From JBNKEI01 sp050288705 (GTDB taxonomy: Bacteria; Myxococcota; Myxococcia; Myxococcales; UBA5297), in the NCBI GenBank assembly GCA_050288705.1, contig JBNKEI010000208.1:1-54145 (forward strand): a DNA stretch of 54,145 nt, given 5' to 3'. This document shows positions 1 to 8,691 of this stretch, in pieces. How positions within the stretch are numbered: the first letter of the stretch is position 1; every line of letters starts with the position of its first letter. Under the pieces are notes generated by a model, which worked only from the letters and a program-made list of their open reading frames with translations, did not search any database and was not told the DNA's origin. Both the position numbers and the translations under genes were made by a program.

Positions 1-417
1 TTTCCTGAATTTTATTTAATTAAAGTAAATCAATTTAATAACTATGCCAAAAATACGCTTGATGAATGGATTTATTTTCTGAAAAACGAGGAAATCAAGG
101 AAGGCTTCCATGCCCGAGGGCTGAAAGAAGCAAACGAGAAATTACAGATTCTAAAACTTCCTCCGGAAGAACAAGCCCAGTATCAGCGCTATCTGGAGAA
201 TCTTCATTACCAAGCAAGCCTGATTGATTCCTCGTATGGAATCGGACGGCTAGAAGGTGAAAAAGTGGGCTTGGAAGAAGGTGAAAAACTGGGCTTGAAA
301 AAGGGTGAAAAGATCGGAGTAATCAAAACCGCTACAAAAATGAAAGAGTCAGGCATTTCTCTAGAAGTAATTGCAGAGATCACTGGCTTGAGCGCCGAAG
401 AAATAGAAAAGCTTTGA
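1..417 (+). CDS. PD-(D/E)XK nuclease family transposase/Rpn-like protein, C-terminal part (cut by window edge)
   Basis: The reading frame is open from the first base and ends at TGA 415-417, so only the last 138 residues are visible. They match the C-terminal part of the complete copy at 721-1575 almost residue for residue. The catalytic domain lies outside the window. The only major difference is an extra block of two GEKxGL-type units (GEKVGLEE, GEKLGLKK) before a third GEK; the other copy has a single GEK there. The tail (KMKESGISLEVIAEITGLSAEEI) is the short helical motif that ends many members of the PDDEXK_2 family, proposed to be recombination-promoting nucleases. Whether the 5' part is intact cannot be seen. 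Confidence 0.7.
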   Translation, partial: FPEFYLIKVNQFNNYAKNTLDEWIYFLKNEEIKEGFHARGLKEANEKLQILKLPPEEQAQYQRYLENLHYQASLIDSSYGIGRLEGEKVGLEEGEKLGLKKGEKIGVIKTATKMKESGISLEVIAEITGLSAEEIEKL

Positions 418-436
418 GTATGCTTTGCGCCTTCTT
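1..436 (+). repeat. Direct repeat: first copy of the PDDEXK gene 3' region (partner 1207-1596)
   Basis: Bases 1-270 are nearly identical to 1207-1476. After an indel covering the extra GEK units, similarity resumes and runs through the stop codon into a shared downstream segment ending near CTTTGCGCCTTCTT. The repeat reflects a tandem duplication about 1.2 kb apart. Similarity continuing past the stop codon shows that the duplicated unit was larger than the coding region. Confidence 0.85.
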
Positions 437-464
437 GAGGTTCCTTTCAGGAACTCGCTTTTTT
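437..464 (+). terminator. Candidate intrinsic terminator after the first PDDEXK copy
   Basis: GAGGTTCCT and AGGAACTC form a stem with a TTC loop and one bulged G. GC and a run of six T follow. It lies 20 nt after the stop at 417 and before the second copy, so it probably separates the two transcripts. It is absent after the second copy, where the sequence diverges. Confidence 0.5.
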
Positions 465-720
465 GCAGCCCAATATTTGAATCACCCTGGCTGAACTGCG
501 GGCAAGCAAAAATCGAACTGTCCTGCGATTGTCAAGGGCCATTCCAAGCGCTCGCCCATTTAGGAGTGCTTCGTATTTGAGATATAACTTTGGGTAGCAA
601 TTACCGGCCAGCATCATGGTTTCCGAGTACTATGAATACTTCAGGTCTTCCCCCATTGTTCCTATCCTCGCCACTAGGGCAAGCTTGGAGTATATTGAGA
701 CGAGAAAGGAGTCACTGGCA

Positions 721-1575
721 GTGAGTCATAAGCTAGTCAAATTCGATTGGGCGGTTAAGAAGCTTTTACGAAGCAAAACCAATTTTGGAATCCTTGAAGG
801 ATTCTTGAGTGAGCTGCTCCGCGTTGATGTCAAAATCCTGGAAGTATTGGAAAGCGAGAGCAATAAGGAGAGCGTTGATGACAAATTCAATCGGGTGGAT
901 CTTTTGGTCAAGAACCATCATGACGAGCTGATTATTATCGAGGTTCAAGTCAGTACTGAATATGACTATTTATCGAGAATGCTCTACGGCGCCGCCAAAG
1001 CGATTACCGAGCATATGAAAGCCGGTGCGCCATATAAAGATGTTAAAAAAATCTATTCCGTAAATGTTGTTTATTTTGACCTTGGGGAAGGTGACGATTA
1101 TTTATTCGTAGGCCGAACTACCTTTTTGGGAATGCATAGCCACCATGAGCTTAAGCTAAATGAAAAACAAAAATTGCTGCTCAAGAAAGAAACCGTCGGC
1201 CAAATATTTCCTGAATTTTATTTAATTAAAGTAAATCAATTTAATAACTATGCCAAAAATACGCTTGATGAATGGATTTATTTTCTGAAAAACGAGGAAA
1301 TCAAGGAAGGCTTCCATGCCCGAGGACTCAAAGAAGCAAACGAGAAATTACAGATTCTAAAACTTCCTCCGGAAGAACAAGCCCTGTATCAGCGCTATCT
1401 GGAAAATCTTCATTACCAAGCAAGCCTGGTTGATTCCTCGTATGGAATCGGACGGCTAGAAGGTGAAAAAGCCGGAGTAATGAAAACTGCTGCAAAAATG
1501 AAAGAGTCAGGCATTTCTTTGGAAGTGATTACAAATATCACTGGCTTGAGCACCGAAGAGATAAAAAATATTTGA
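721..1575 (+). CDS. PD-(D/E)XK nuclease family transposase / Rpn-like protein, complete copy
   Basis: This is a 284-residue member of the PDDEXK_2 (Rpn/YhgA-like) family, thought to be DNA-cleaving nucleases that promote recombination or act as toxins. The visible core is FDWAVKKLLRSK at the N-terminus, then DKFNRVDLLV and IIIEVQ, which carry the conserved Asp and the E-x-Q version of the E-x-K motif. DYLSRMLYGAAKAITE and the repeat-rich tail follow. The frame is open from an ATG at 616. The GTG at 721 is preferred because AAGGAG (706-711) sits 9 nt upstream and family members normally begin just before the FDWAxKKLL block. The tail has one GEK unit against three in the upstream copy. There are no terminal inverted repeats at its edges, so it is not a simple IS. 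Confidence 0.8.
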   Translation: MSHKLVKFDWAVKKLLRSKTNFGILEGFLSELLRVDVKILEVLESESNKESVDDKFNRVDLLVKNHHDELIIIEVQVSTEYDYLSRMLYGAAKAITEHMKAGAPYKDVKKIYSVNVVYFDLGEGDDYLFVGRTTFLGMHSHHELKLNEKQKLLLKKETVGQIFPEFYLIKVNQFNNYAKNTLDEWIYFLKNEEIKEGFHARGLKEANEKLQILKLPPEEQALYQRYLENLHYQASLVDSSYGIGRLEGEKAGVMKTAAKMKESGISLEVITNITGLSTEEIKNI

Positions 1576-1666
1576 GTATACTTTGCGCCTTCTTACGGCA
1601 GTAATAGGCGCGGGCCAATTGCCACTACGGACGACAAGTCCCTGGGCGAAAAAGTCGATCGCCTCT

Positions 1667-2740
1667 CTAATTTCCATACCATTTGGCAATATTCGCTTGT
1701 AAATCTTTTCTAGATAACCGTTCTATTAGCTTACGAGCGCCTTCTTCGGGGTCCGGCTCCACTGCTATTCCCATTGACCATGCTGAGCTAATTTTATCTT
1801 GTTTGGTAGAATGAATTTTTAGCTTTTGTAATGCCCCATCACTGCTTAATGTTGCAGTAAGTACTAACCCCAAACCATTTACCCCTCTTACATTAAAAGA
1901 ACCATGGGTTGCAAAATTACCCAGACTATAGGCAATTAACCGTCCTTTATATACTTCCATTCCTCTCGGCACATGCGGCCCGTGTCCAATTACTAAATCC
2001 GCGCCTGCATCTACCACCTTATGGGCGAATTGATACACGTTTCCCCGATCGGCTCCTAAAAAAAACTCTTTCTTCTTGGTAACATGAATGGCTTTGCTTC
2101 CTTCCGCTCCAGCATGCATGGATACTATAACTAACGAACATTGCTCTTTTTCTTTTAGCTCCTTTACCTTTTTTCCGACCTGCTCAGCATCTAGGGGAAA
2201 ACAATCCATATGAGGCGCGGCGCCTACCATACCTACTTTTATTCCTTGGGCAGTGGTCAATACCGCACTCGGATGGTTTAGTCTTCCGATATGCGTAATA
2301 CCAATTTCATTAAGCTTTTTCACGGTAGCTTTACGCCCAAACAAACCAGCGTCCATAGCGTGATTATTGGCTATATTGAGCACATTAAATCCCGCCGATT
2401 GGTAAATAGTCAGACTTTCGGGAGGCATTAAAAAACGGTAGGAATGTTCTCCCAAGGCTCGGGCCAAGACTGGATCGGAGGAAACTGCTCCTTCAAAATT
2501 AGCGAATACAATGTCTGCCCCTGCCCAAAGGTGCTTTACTCGCTCGAAAATACGCTTTCCACCATATGGGGGCATAGCTTCCCGCGACGGAAATATTGAC
2601 CCCACCATAGTGTCGCCTACTGCGGCAATTGTCAGTGTTTGCTGGGCATCCTTTTCTGCTTTTGCAAATACCGAGCCCCACGAGAACAAAACTATTAAGG
2701 AAGCTAAAATCGTAGCAGAAATGGATTTGAAATCAGTCAT
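1667..2740 (-). CDS. CapA-family metallophosphatase, exported
   Basis: This is a CapA/PgsA-type calcineurin-like phosphoesterase of 357 residues, the family named for poly-gamma-glutamate capsule synthesis. Motifs in order are AAVGDTMVG, FANFEG, NIANNHAMD, MHAGAEGS and IGHGPHVPRG, then YSLGNFATHG, giving the Asp, Glu-Asn, Asn-His, His and His-x-His metal ligands. An N-terminal hydrophobic stretch (ATILASLIVLFSWGSVFA) with an Ala-x-Ala-like end indicates a signal peptide, so the enzyme probably acts in the periplasm. The frame stays open to 2902, but the ATG at 2740 puts the signal peptide directly at the N-terminus and is preferred. No capB or capC is nearby, so a capsule role is unsupported; many solitary CapA proteins are uncharacterised. 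Confidence 0.8.
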   Translation of the reverse strand: MTDFKSISATILASLIVLFSWGSVFAKAEKDAQQTLTIAAVGDTMVGSIFPSREAMPPYGGKRIFERVKHLWAGADIVFANFEGAVSSDPVLARALGEHSYRFLMPPESLTIYQSAGFNVLNIANNHAMDAGLFGRKATVKKLNEIGITHIGRLNHPSAVLTTAQGIKVGMVGAAPHMDCFPLDAEQVGKKVKELKEKEQCSLVIVSMHAGAEGSKAIHVTKKKEFFLGADRGNVYQFAHKVVDAGADLVIGHGPHVPRGMEVYKGRLIAYSLGNFATHGSFNVRGVNGLGLVLTATLSSDGALQKLKIHSTKQDKISSAWSMGIAVEPDPEEGARKLIERLSRKDLQANIAKWYGN

Positions 2741-2958
2741 CGGCTTGCCACGCAAATAAAAATGGGAAACAAGAGTATTAGGTCCTTTTTGGCAGGCATA
2801 GTCAAGTTCAGGATAGCTGATAAATGCATAGGAATGCGCCATAAAACACAATCGCATGAAAATATGGATGGAATTCAAAGAGTCGCCTGAGGCGAGAGTC
2901 ACGTGCTACAAAAGAACTATGACACCGGCGGGCCAGCCGACGAAAAAGGAACCCACGC

Positions 2959-3948
2959 ATGACACTTGAAACCCGCAAAAATCTTTTCGCAATCATATTG
3001 TCGCTACTCCTAATCGGGTGTGGCGGAGGCGACAATGACGGACCCGCCGGCGCGAACGTACCAGTGGAGGGTGTGTGGATCGGTGAGGCCGGCGGCTACC
3101 TAGTCTACTTTTCCGTCACCGATCAGGGGGGCGCGCTTACCGGGACGCTCTCATACCCCGATGAGTTTTTGGGCTCCCCCCTCATCGGCTCGGTCCGCGA
3201 CGGACGGATTCACCTCGAAGGCAAGACCAAGGACTTGACGTTCAATGGGACTGTCACCAAGGATCTCCGCGTCGAGGGTACCTTCCGGATGTACTATGAG
3301 TCCAACTCCGGCCCATATACCGAGGAAAAAGGCCAGTGGTGGGCTGACATATGGCCGACTATATCTCTCGGTCCCCCCGCGCGCGAGCTGCAGTTCGTCT
3401 CAATGAGCCCCCTGTTCACCACCTCATCCGACGGCCAGCGCATCTGGGCAGCCATGCCCTTCGGCGGGGTGTCCGAGTACAACACCGACCTCGAGCCAGT
3501 CGGCACCCCCTCCCAGGGCGAGCTCGGCAACGCCATTACCTTCGACGGCGCCGTCCTGTGGACCACCGAACAGGACAAGCTACGGGCGGTCGGCGGCGAC
3601 CAGGACGACATCGCCCTAGCCTTCACCCCGCACGGCCTCGCCCACGACGGCACAGCGTTCTGGAGCTGCGACGACTCCGGTCAGGTCCACCGATTCGGCG
3701 CCGACGGCGTGGTGACCCGCTCGGTCACCCTTCCCCAGAGCTTCGCCTGCGATGCCCTGGCGCACGACGGCACCCACCTGTACGCCTTGGTCGAGACCTA
3801 CGTGGTCAAGATTGATCCCGCCAATGGCCACCGCCTGGCCGCCATCAACATCAAGACGACCAGCCCCATGGGCATCGCCCTGGCACAGGATGAGCTGTGG
3901 GTGCTAGAACGACACGGAGCGCTGTCTGTGTACGTCATGGGGAACTAG
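2959..3948 (+). CDS. Lipoprotein with beta-propeller-like C-terminal half, GC-rich
   Basis: A 329-residue protein with a clear lipoprotein signal: positive N-terminus, hydrophobic core and lipobox LLIGC, with Cys near residue 21 followed by a Gly/Asp-rich linker. The first half (VEGVWIGEAGGYLVYFSV...GALTGTLSY) looks like a small beta-sandwich. The second half has repeated units such as SSDGQRIWAA, FDGAVLWTT, HDGTAFWSC and HDGTHLYAL, which resemble NHL/YncE-type propeller blades. AAGGA at 2946-2950 supports the start. No enzyme motif is recognised. Codon third positions are strongly G/C-biased, unlike both neighbours, which suggests acquisition from a GC-rich source. Long overlapping frames on both strands are a by-product of that bias. 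Confidence 0.7.
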   Translation: MTLETRKNLFAIILSLLLIGCGGGDNDGPAGANVPVEGVWIGEAGGYLVYFSVTDQGGALTGTLSYPDEFLGSPLIGSVRDGRIHLEGKTKDLTFNGTVTKDLRVEGTFRMYYESNSGPYTEEKGQWWADIWPTISLGPPARELQFVSMSPLFTTSSDGQRIWAAMPFGGVSEYNTDLEPVGTPSQGELGNAITFDGAVLWTTEQDKLRAVGGDQDDIALAFTPHGLAHDGTAFWSCDDSGQVHRFGADGVVTRSVTLPQSFACDALAHDGTHLYALVETYVVKIDPANGHRLAAINIKTTSPMGIALAQDELWVLERHGALSVYVMGN

Positions 3949-3987
3949 CCCGAAAACAAGCGCATTGCTTGCTTTATTAATATAAAT

Positions 3988-4008
3988 CTGGCCCTTTGAA
4001 AGGGCCAG
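3988..4008. terminator. Perfect hairpin between convergent genes
   Basis: CTGGCCCTT, a TGA loop and AAGGGCCAG form a 9-bp perfect stem. It lies between the lipoprotein gene ending at 3948 and glgB ending at 4047. The T-rich flank is on the minus-strand exit side (ATTTATATT), so it best serves glgB and may also stop plus-strand transcripts. Confidence 0.6.
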
Positions 4009-4046
4009 CATAAGCAAAAACATCAGCTCTGGTTACACCAGTATTA

Positions 4047-6239
4047 TTACCTACGCTTCTTAAAGATAACGGTAGACAATGGTGGCAAAGTCATATTGGC
4101 CGAACACCCCATTCCTTGCCAAGGATGCGGATCAGCCCATACCGAGCCGTTATTTCCCATGTTCCCGCCACCGTAAATAGAGGCATCGGAGTTAAGAATT
4201 TCATCGTGAGGACCGGATTCAGGCATTCCTACTCGATAGTTATAACGTGGCACCGGCGTCAAATTACAAACAAACACAGTGTAAGAATAATCATCCGCAT
4301 AGCGGACAAATGAATACACTGAGCAATCAGCATCGTGACAATCAATCCAACGGAACCCGCCGGGCTCGAAGTCTTTTTGATACATAGAAGGTTCGGCCTT
4401 ATATACCCTGTGCAGGTCTTTTACATAGTGCTGAAGTCCCTGATGGGTGCCGTACTGCAACAAATGCCAATCCAAGCTTTGATCATGATTCCATTCCGTC
4501 CATTGGCCAAACTCACTTCCCATAAACAACAGCTTTTTACCGGGATGACCAAACATAAAACCCAACAAAGCGCGCAGGTTAGCCCGTTTTTGCCATTCAT
4601 CTCCGGGCATTTTGTTAATCAGCGAGCCTTTTCCATGCACTACTTCGTCATGAGAAAGCGCTAATACAAAATTTTCTGTATAAGCGTATAGCATACTGAA
4701 AGTAAGCCGATTGGAATGATATTTGCGATGTACTGGTTCTTTGGAGAAATATGAAAGAATGTCGTGCATCCATCCCATATTCCATTTAAGGCTAAAACCA
4801 AGCCCTCCCAAATAAGTGGGACGAGACACCCCTGCCCAGGCAGTGGATTCTTCTGCAATGGTGAGCACCCCTGGATGTTCTCGGTGTACGATTACATTTA
4901 AATGTTTCAAAAACTCGATGGCTTCTAAGTTTTCTTTGCCGCCATATCGATTAGGAATCCATTCATTATGTTTACGCGAGTAATCTAAATACAACATGGA
5001 GGCAACCGCATCTACCCGCAACCCGTCTAAATGGTATTCCTCTAGCCAGAAAAGAGCATTAGAGGTTAAAAAATTCCATACCTCTGTTCGTCCATAATTA
5101 AAAACCAAGGTATCCCAATCAGGATGACGTCCTTTTTTGGGGTCAGCATGTTCATAAAGACAGGTTCCATCGAAATGTGACAATCCGTAATCATCGGAAG
5201 GAAAATGCGCCGGCACCCAATCCAAAATGACACCAATTCCTTGGCGATGCATTTCGTTGATAAAATATTTTAACTCGTCAGGAGAGCCATAGCGACTAGT
5301 TGGCGCGAAGAAATTTACAGTCTGGTAACCCCAAGAAGCATAAAAAGGATGCTCTGTAATGGGCATAAGCTCTACATGAGTGAATCCCATTTCTTTTACA
5401 TAGGCACCCAATTCTTTAGCAGCTTCTTTGTAATTCAGAGAACGATTTTCTTGGGGAACATGCTTCCAAGAGCCTAGATGAACTTCGTATATGGAAATAG
5501 GCTCGCGTGTGTATTGCGATTTTTCGCGTTTTTCCATCCATTCATTGTCAGTCCAACGAAAACGTCTCAAATCATGAACACAAGAAGCCGTTTTTGGCGG
5601 CAATTCTACTGCAAAAGCAAAAGGATCGGTCTTTAGACGAATTGACCCATCGTGAGATTTCAACTCATACTTATAGGTTTCACCTTCTACCAATCCCGGA
5701 ACAAAAATATCCCAGATACCATTTCCTTCATGTTTTCTCATTAGATGGCGTCTTCCGTCCCACTGATTGAAGTCACCAACTACGCTTACTCGCGAAGCAT
5801 TGGGAGCCCAAACGGCAAAATGTACACCTTTGACTTGGCGCATTTCGGTAAGATGGGCCCCCATTTTTTCCCATATCCTATAGTGCGTACCTTCTCGCAA
5901 TAAATGCAAATCGTAGCTAGTCAACAAACTTGGAAAGGAATACGGGTCTTCTAGCTCAACAAAGCTACCACCCCAGGTTTCCATTTTTAGCCGATAGTTT
6001 TCTACTATTGCACCGTTTAGTTCGGCTTCCCAAAACCCGTCATGATGGGTTCTTTTTGCCTCCGCTAATGCCATTCCTTGAGAGTGAATTACCCACAAAC
6101 GTTTTGCTTCTGGCTGAAAACTTCGCACTACATGGGTACGCTTTCCTTCCCACTCTTCTACATGGGGTCCGAGGACAGAAAATGGTTGACCGTGACGCGA
6201 CTCCACGATAGCGCGAACCGCTTCGGGATTTGCTGACAT
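4047..6239 (-). CDS. glgB: 1,4-alpha-glucan branching enzyme
   Basis: GlgB makes the alpha-1,6 branches of glycogen by cutting and re-attaching alpha-1,4 glucan segments. At 730 residues it matches the usual proteobacterial length. In order it has an N-terminal early-set module, a CBM48 module (VWAPNASRVSVVGDFNQWDG) and the GH13 barrel with DWVPAHF, GLRVDAVASM (nucleophile Asp near 405), AEESTAW (acid/base Glu near 460) and LSHDEVVHGKGS (Asp near 525). A C-terminal all-beta domain follows. GGAGG lies 7 nt before the ATG. No glgA, glgC, glgP or glgX is adjacent. The methyltransferase gene lies 90 nt upstream on the same strand, so read-through is possible but no functional link is implied. Confidence 0.96.
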   Translation of the reverse strand: MSANPEAVRAIVESRHGQPFSVLGPHVEEWEGKRTHVVRSFQPEAKRLWVIHSQGMALAEAKRTHHDGFWEAELNGAIVENYRLKMETWGGSFVELEDPYSFPSLLTSYDLHLLREGTHYRIWEKMGAHLTEMRQVKGVHFAVWAPNASRVSVVGDFNQWDGRRHLMRKHEGNGIWDIFVPGLVEGETYKYELKSHDGSIRLKTDPFAFAVELPPKTASCVHDLRRFRWTDNEWMEKREKSQYTREPISIYEVHLGSWKHVPQENRSLNYKEAAKELGAYVKEMGFTHVELMPITEHPFYASWGYQTVNFFAPTSRYGSPDELKYFINEMHRQGIGVILDWVPAHFPSDDYGLSHFDGTCLYEHADPKKGRHPDWDTLVFNYGRTEVWNFLTSNALFWLEEYHLDGLRVDAVASMLYLDYSRKHNEWIPNRYGGKENLEAIEFLKHLNVIVHREHPGVLTIAEESTAWAGVSRPTYLGGLGFSLKWNMGWMHDILSYFSKEPVHRKYHSNRLTFSMLYAYTENFVLALSHDEVVHGKGSLINKMPGDEWQKRANLRALLGFMFGHPGKKLLFMGSEFGQWTEWNHDQSLDWHLLQYGTHQGLQHYVKDLHRVYKAEPSMYQKDFEPGGFRWIDCHDADCSVYSFVRYADDYSYTVFVCNLTPVPRYNYRVGMPESGPHDEILNSDASIYGGGNMGNNGSVWADPHPWQGMGCSANMTLPPLSTVIFKKRR

Positions 6240-6329
6240 CGTACTGCCTCCAGGTTATGGCGACCGAGGCATCCCCCGGACGCATGACGAGAGCACGAAT
6301 TTACTGATGCTTCTGATAAACGCAATCGT

Positions 6330-7826
6330 TCAAACACCTTTTTGCATAAAAATAAACGAAGCGCCGCCTTGGATATCCACAATTTGTACTACAATAGAAG
6401 ACACATCACCACCTTTAGGCATGGGCCCCGACTCCAAAGGAAGGCTTCTGCACTCCCGCGTACGAAATCCAATCCATTTAGGCACGAAAACTCCGTTATA
6501 GTTCCAATCGACTGCCCAGCGATCAATCGGCTCGACCCACATTGTTCCGGCGTTATTACTAGGGGGGTCCAAAACCACTTTCACCTCACTATTTGACCTA
6601 CGTATGCTTGCTTTGGGCACCAGAGCTAAATGAGGACGCTTTTGGTCATCGCATATTTGCACTTGGAAGGAACTTTTCAGTGGAAAATGCAAAAGCCTTT
6701 GGGTGGTGGTATGAATTGCCTGCATTCCACAATCGCATCCAATCCACCGGCGTCTCAGCTTCTCCGCAGCCAGAAGAGTAGTTCCTGACCCGCAGAATAC
6801 ATCGGCCACCAAATCTCCTGGCTCAGTCGATATTTCCAGAATTCTCTCCATAAGTCGCAGTGGTTTCTGGGTGGGATAGCCGGTAATTTCCGAAGCGGAC
6901 ACTCCTTGTTTGTAAGCTCGAGGATCAGCATATATTTGTTGAATATCTTTCCAAACCGTACTGACAGGCATCCCTTTACTTTGATCTAGGTATTGTTTTT
7001 CAACACAAGAAACACCCTCGGCGTTTCTTCTCCACCTTTTGCGATACAGTCGCCCATCTTCATCACAATACTTAAACCAACCCTTTACATAGCGCTCTGA
7101 ATAGGGAAGATATACAGCACGAAAACGATGCTTACCATACTTTTTTGCAAATACAAAAATAATGTCATGTGCTTTAATAAGTTTTTTTCCAGCCGAACGT
7201 CCTCCTGAAGGAGAACCGTAAGCCCAGATAATTTCTCCTAACGAATTTTCACGGCCAAAGATTTCGTCTAGGAGCGGACGAATATGGTGCCCAACATTCC
7301 AATCTAGGTGCAGATAAAGGGTTCCCCTTTCCGAAAGCAGTTCGCGAGCCCTTTCCAACCGGTCGAAAATCATTGAAAACCATTCACCGCTTGCTCTATC
7401 CCAGCAATCGCGATAGGCGCAAGAACGAACAATTCTGGGAGGCTGAGAGGAATGCTTTCTTTCTCCTACTTCTCCTTTGTATTCGAAATTAGCACCAGTA
7501 TCAAACGGGGGATCAAAATAAATTAAATCAATGCTTCTAGCCAGACTTTCCTTTAGTGAGTTCATAACTAAGAGATTATCTCCCCAGATCAAACGATTGC
7601 CTGAGTCACCTGGGTCACCCTGATCACCTAAATCAGAAGATATTTCCGTTTGGCCACCCAATGTAGGAGACAAAGACGAGGAAGAAAATACTTCCAGCGG
7701 ACTAATCTGTACCGTCTGCTCGGAAATACAACGCCTGCGACCCTGGGCGTCATATTTTCCTAACCAGACCAATTCCGGGCCATTAGAATAAGCGGTCGCT
7801 GATCTTTCCTTTTTTTTGAGTTCCAT
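6330..7826 (-). CDS. Orphan beta-class site-specific DNA methyltransferase (N4/N6, Mod-like)
   Basis: This protein probably transfers a methyl group from SAM to an exocyclic amino group of adenine or cytosine. The catalytic motif IV (DPPFDTG, near residue 107) comes before the SAM-binding motif I (FCGSGTTLLAAEKL, near residue 345). That order defines beta-class enzymes related to type III Mod subunits. TGYPTQKPLRLMERI, just before motif I, is also typical. Residues 1-85 form a Ser/Gly/Asp-rich extension with a short GDQGDPGDSG repeat. The last 100 residues form a separate domain (IDRWAVDWNYNGVFVPKW...) whose role I do not know. No restriction gene flanks it, so it appears to be an orphan. No good Shine-Dalgarno precedes the ATG, so the start is moderately sure. 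Confidence 0.85.
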   Translation of the reverse strand: MELKKKERSATAYSNGPELVWLGKYDAQGRRRCISEQTVQISPLEVFSSSSLSPTLGGQTEISSDLGDQGDPGDSGNRLIWGDNLLVMNSLKESLARSIDLIYFDPPFDTGANFEYKGEVGERKHSSQPPRIVRSCAYRDCWDRASGEWFSMIFDRLERARELLSERGTLYLHLDWNVGHHIRPLLDEIFGRENSLGEIIWAYGSPSGGRSAGKKLIKAHDIIFVFAKKYGKHRFRAVYLPYSERYVKGWFKYCDEDGRLYRKRWRRNAEGVSCVEKQYLDQSKGMPVSTVWKDIQQIYADPRAYKQGVSASEITGYPTQKPLRLMERILEISTEPGDLVADVFCGSGTTLLAAEKLRRRWIGCDCGMQAIHTTTQRLLHFPLKSSFQVQICDDQKRPHLALVPKASIRRSNSEVKVVLDPPSNNAGTMWVEPIDRWAVDWNYNGVFVPKWIGFRTRECRSLPLESGPMPKGGDVSSIVVQIVDIQGGASFIFMQKGV

Positions 7827-7973
7827 AGTATCTATTTTTATATAGCATCGCCGGTTACTTTGGAGTTTTTTTTGATGAATGCAAGAAGCTTACATTGATA
7901 CTACATTGCGCTACTTTAAAGGTTTACATTGTGGCTGCTTTGATGTTTTGAAACAAACTTTTGGAGGTTGTGA

Positions 7974-8552
7974 ATGAAAAGCTCATTAGGGGGCAGGCTA
8001 GCTTTTTTACTAGTTGGCTTAGTTAGCATCATGGCGATTGCGCAGGAAAATGCACGTTTCCGCCCTCCAAAAAATATTGAAATTACGGAAACTTTGGTAA
8101 AAAGGTATCTAAAGCATGTGCGGCAAAAATTAAAGAATTTGCAGGAACATGCTGAAGAAATTGCACAGACAAAATCTTCGAATAACGCCGAAATTGATGA
8201 ATTATCAAAAAAACTTCATGCAAAGTTGGAAATTCTTCGTAACAATACAGGAATCACTAAAGAAACTGAGCAAATCTTGGATGACTTGGCGTTTTCTATT
8301 ATTTCTGCCAAATTGATTCTACAAACCAACAATGTTGATTTGAAAGAGCTCAAAGAGTCATTGCTACCAGAAGAACAAGCTCAAAGCGAAAAATTCTTCA
8401 AGGACATGCGTGCCGCGCAAATAGAAGTAGCTAGTTTAAAAGAAATCAGAAAAAAATATGGCGATGAAGCAGTAAATATTTTTATTAGACACGACCAGGA
8501 ACTTATGGAAATCTATTCTGAACTTGCTAAGCTTATGACACCAAGCAAATAG
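7974..8552 (+). CDS. Exported helical protein of unknown function
   Basis: A 192-residue protein with GGAGG (7963-7967) 6 nt before its ATG. The N-terminus (RLAFLLVGLVSIMAIAQ) is a signal peptide with a probable cleavage near residues 24-26. The rest is charged and almost wholly helical, with long Lys/Glu/Leu-rich stretches (KHVRQKLKNLQEHAEEIAQ, LKELKESLLPEEQAQ) likely to form coiled coils or a helical bundle in the periplasm. I recognise no family. It is divergent from the methyltransferase across 147 nt and precedes another exported protein. Confidence 0.6.
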   Translation: MKSSLGGRLAFLLVGLVSIMAIAQENARFRPPKNIEITETLVKRYLKHVRQKLKNLQEHAEEIAQTKSSNNAEIDELSKKLHAKLEILRNNTGITKETEQILDDLAFSIISAKLILQTNNVDLKELKESLLPEEQAQSEKFFKDMRAAQIEVASLKEIRKKYGDEAVNIFIRHDQELMEIYSELAKLMTPSK

Positions 8553-8635
8553 CATTTGTGAAACATGCCCTTCTTTTTTCAGTCTCCCAGTTTTGGTAGC
8601 TTCTGAAGATGTCGAGCAAAAATGACAGAAACGTG

Positions 8636-8664
8636 TTGCATCGATTTGATAGCTATCTTATAAT
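8636..8664 (+). promoter_or_regulatory. Sigma-70-like promoter of the DUF2147 gene
   Basis: TTGCAT (8636-8641), a 17-bp spacer and a perfect TATAAT (8659-8664). Transcription would start near 8671, about 20 nt before the ATG at 8692, leaving just room for the AAGGA ribosome site at 8681-8685. Confidence 0.6.
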
Positions 8665-8691
8665 TTTATAAATTTTAAAGAAGGAAAAGCA

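Noticed and set aside
616..720. N-terminal extension of the PDDEXK gene from ATG 616
   Set aside because: There is no ribosome site at 616 and the extension is not family-like, whereas GTG 721 has AAGGAG at proper spacing.
3351..3831. Long open frames on both strands inside the GC-rich lipoprotein gene
   Set aside because: They arise from the high GC of the real gene. The translations are Arg/Pro/His-rich and without family features, and none has a ribosome site.
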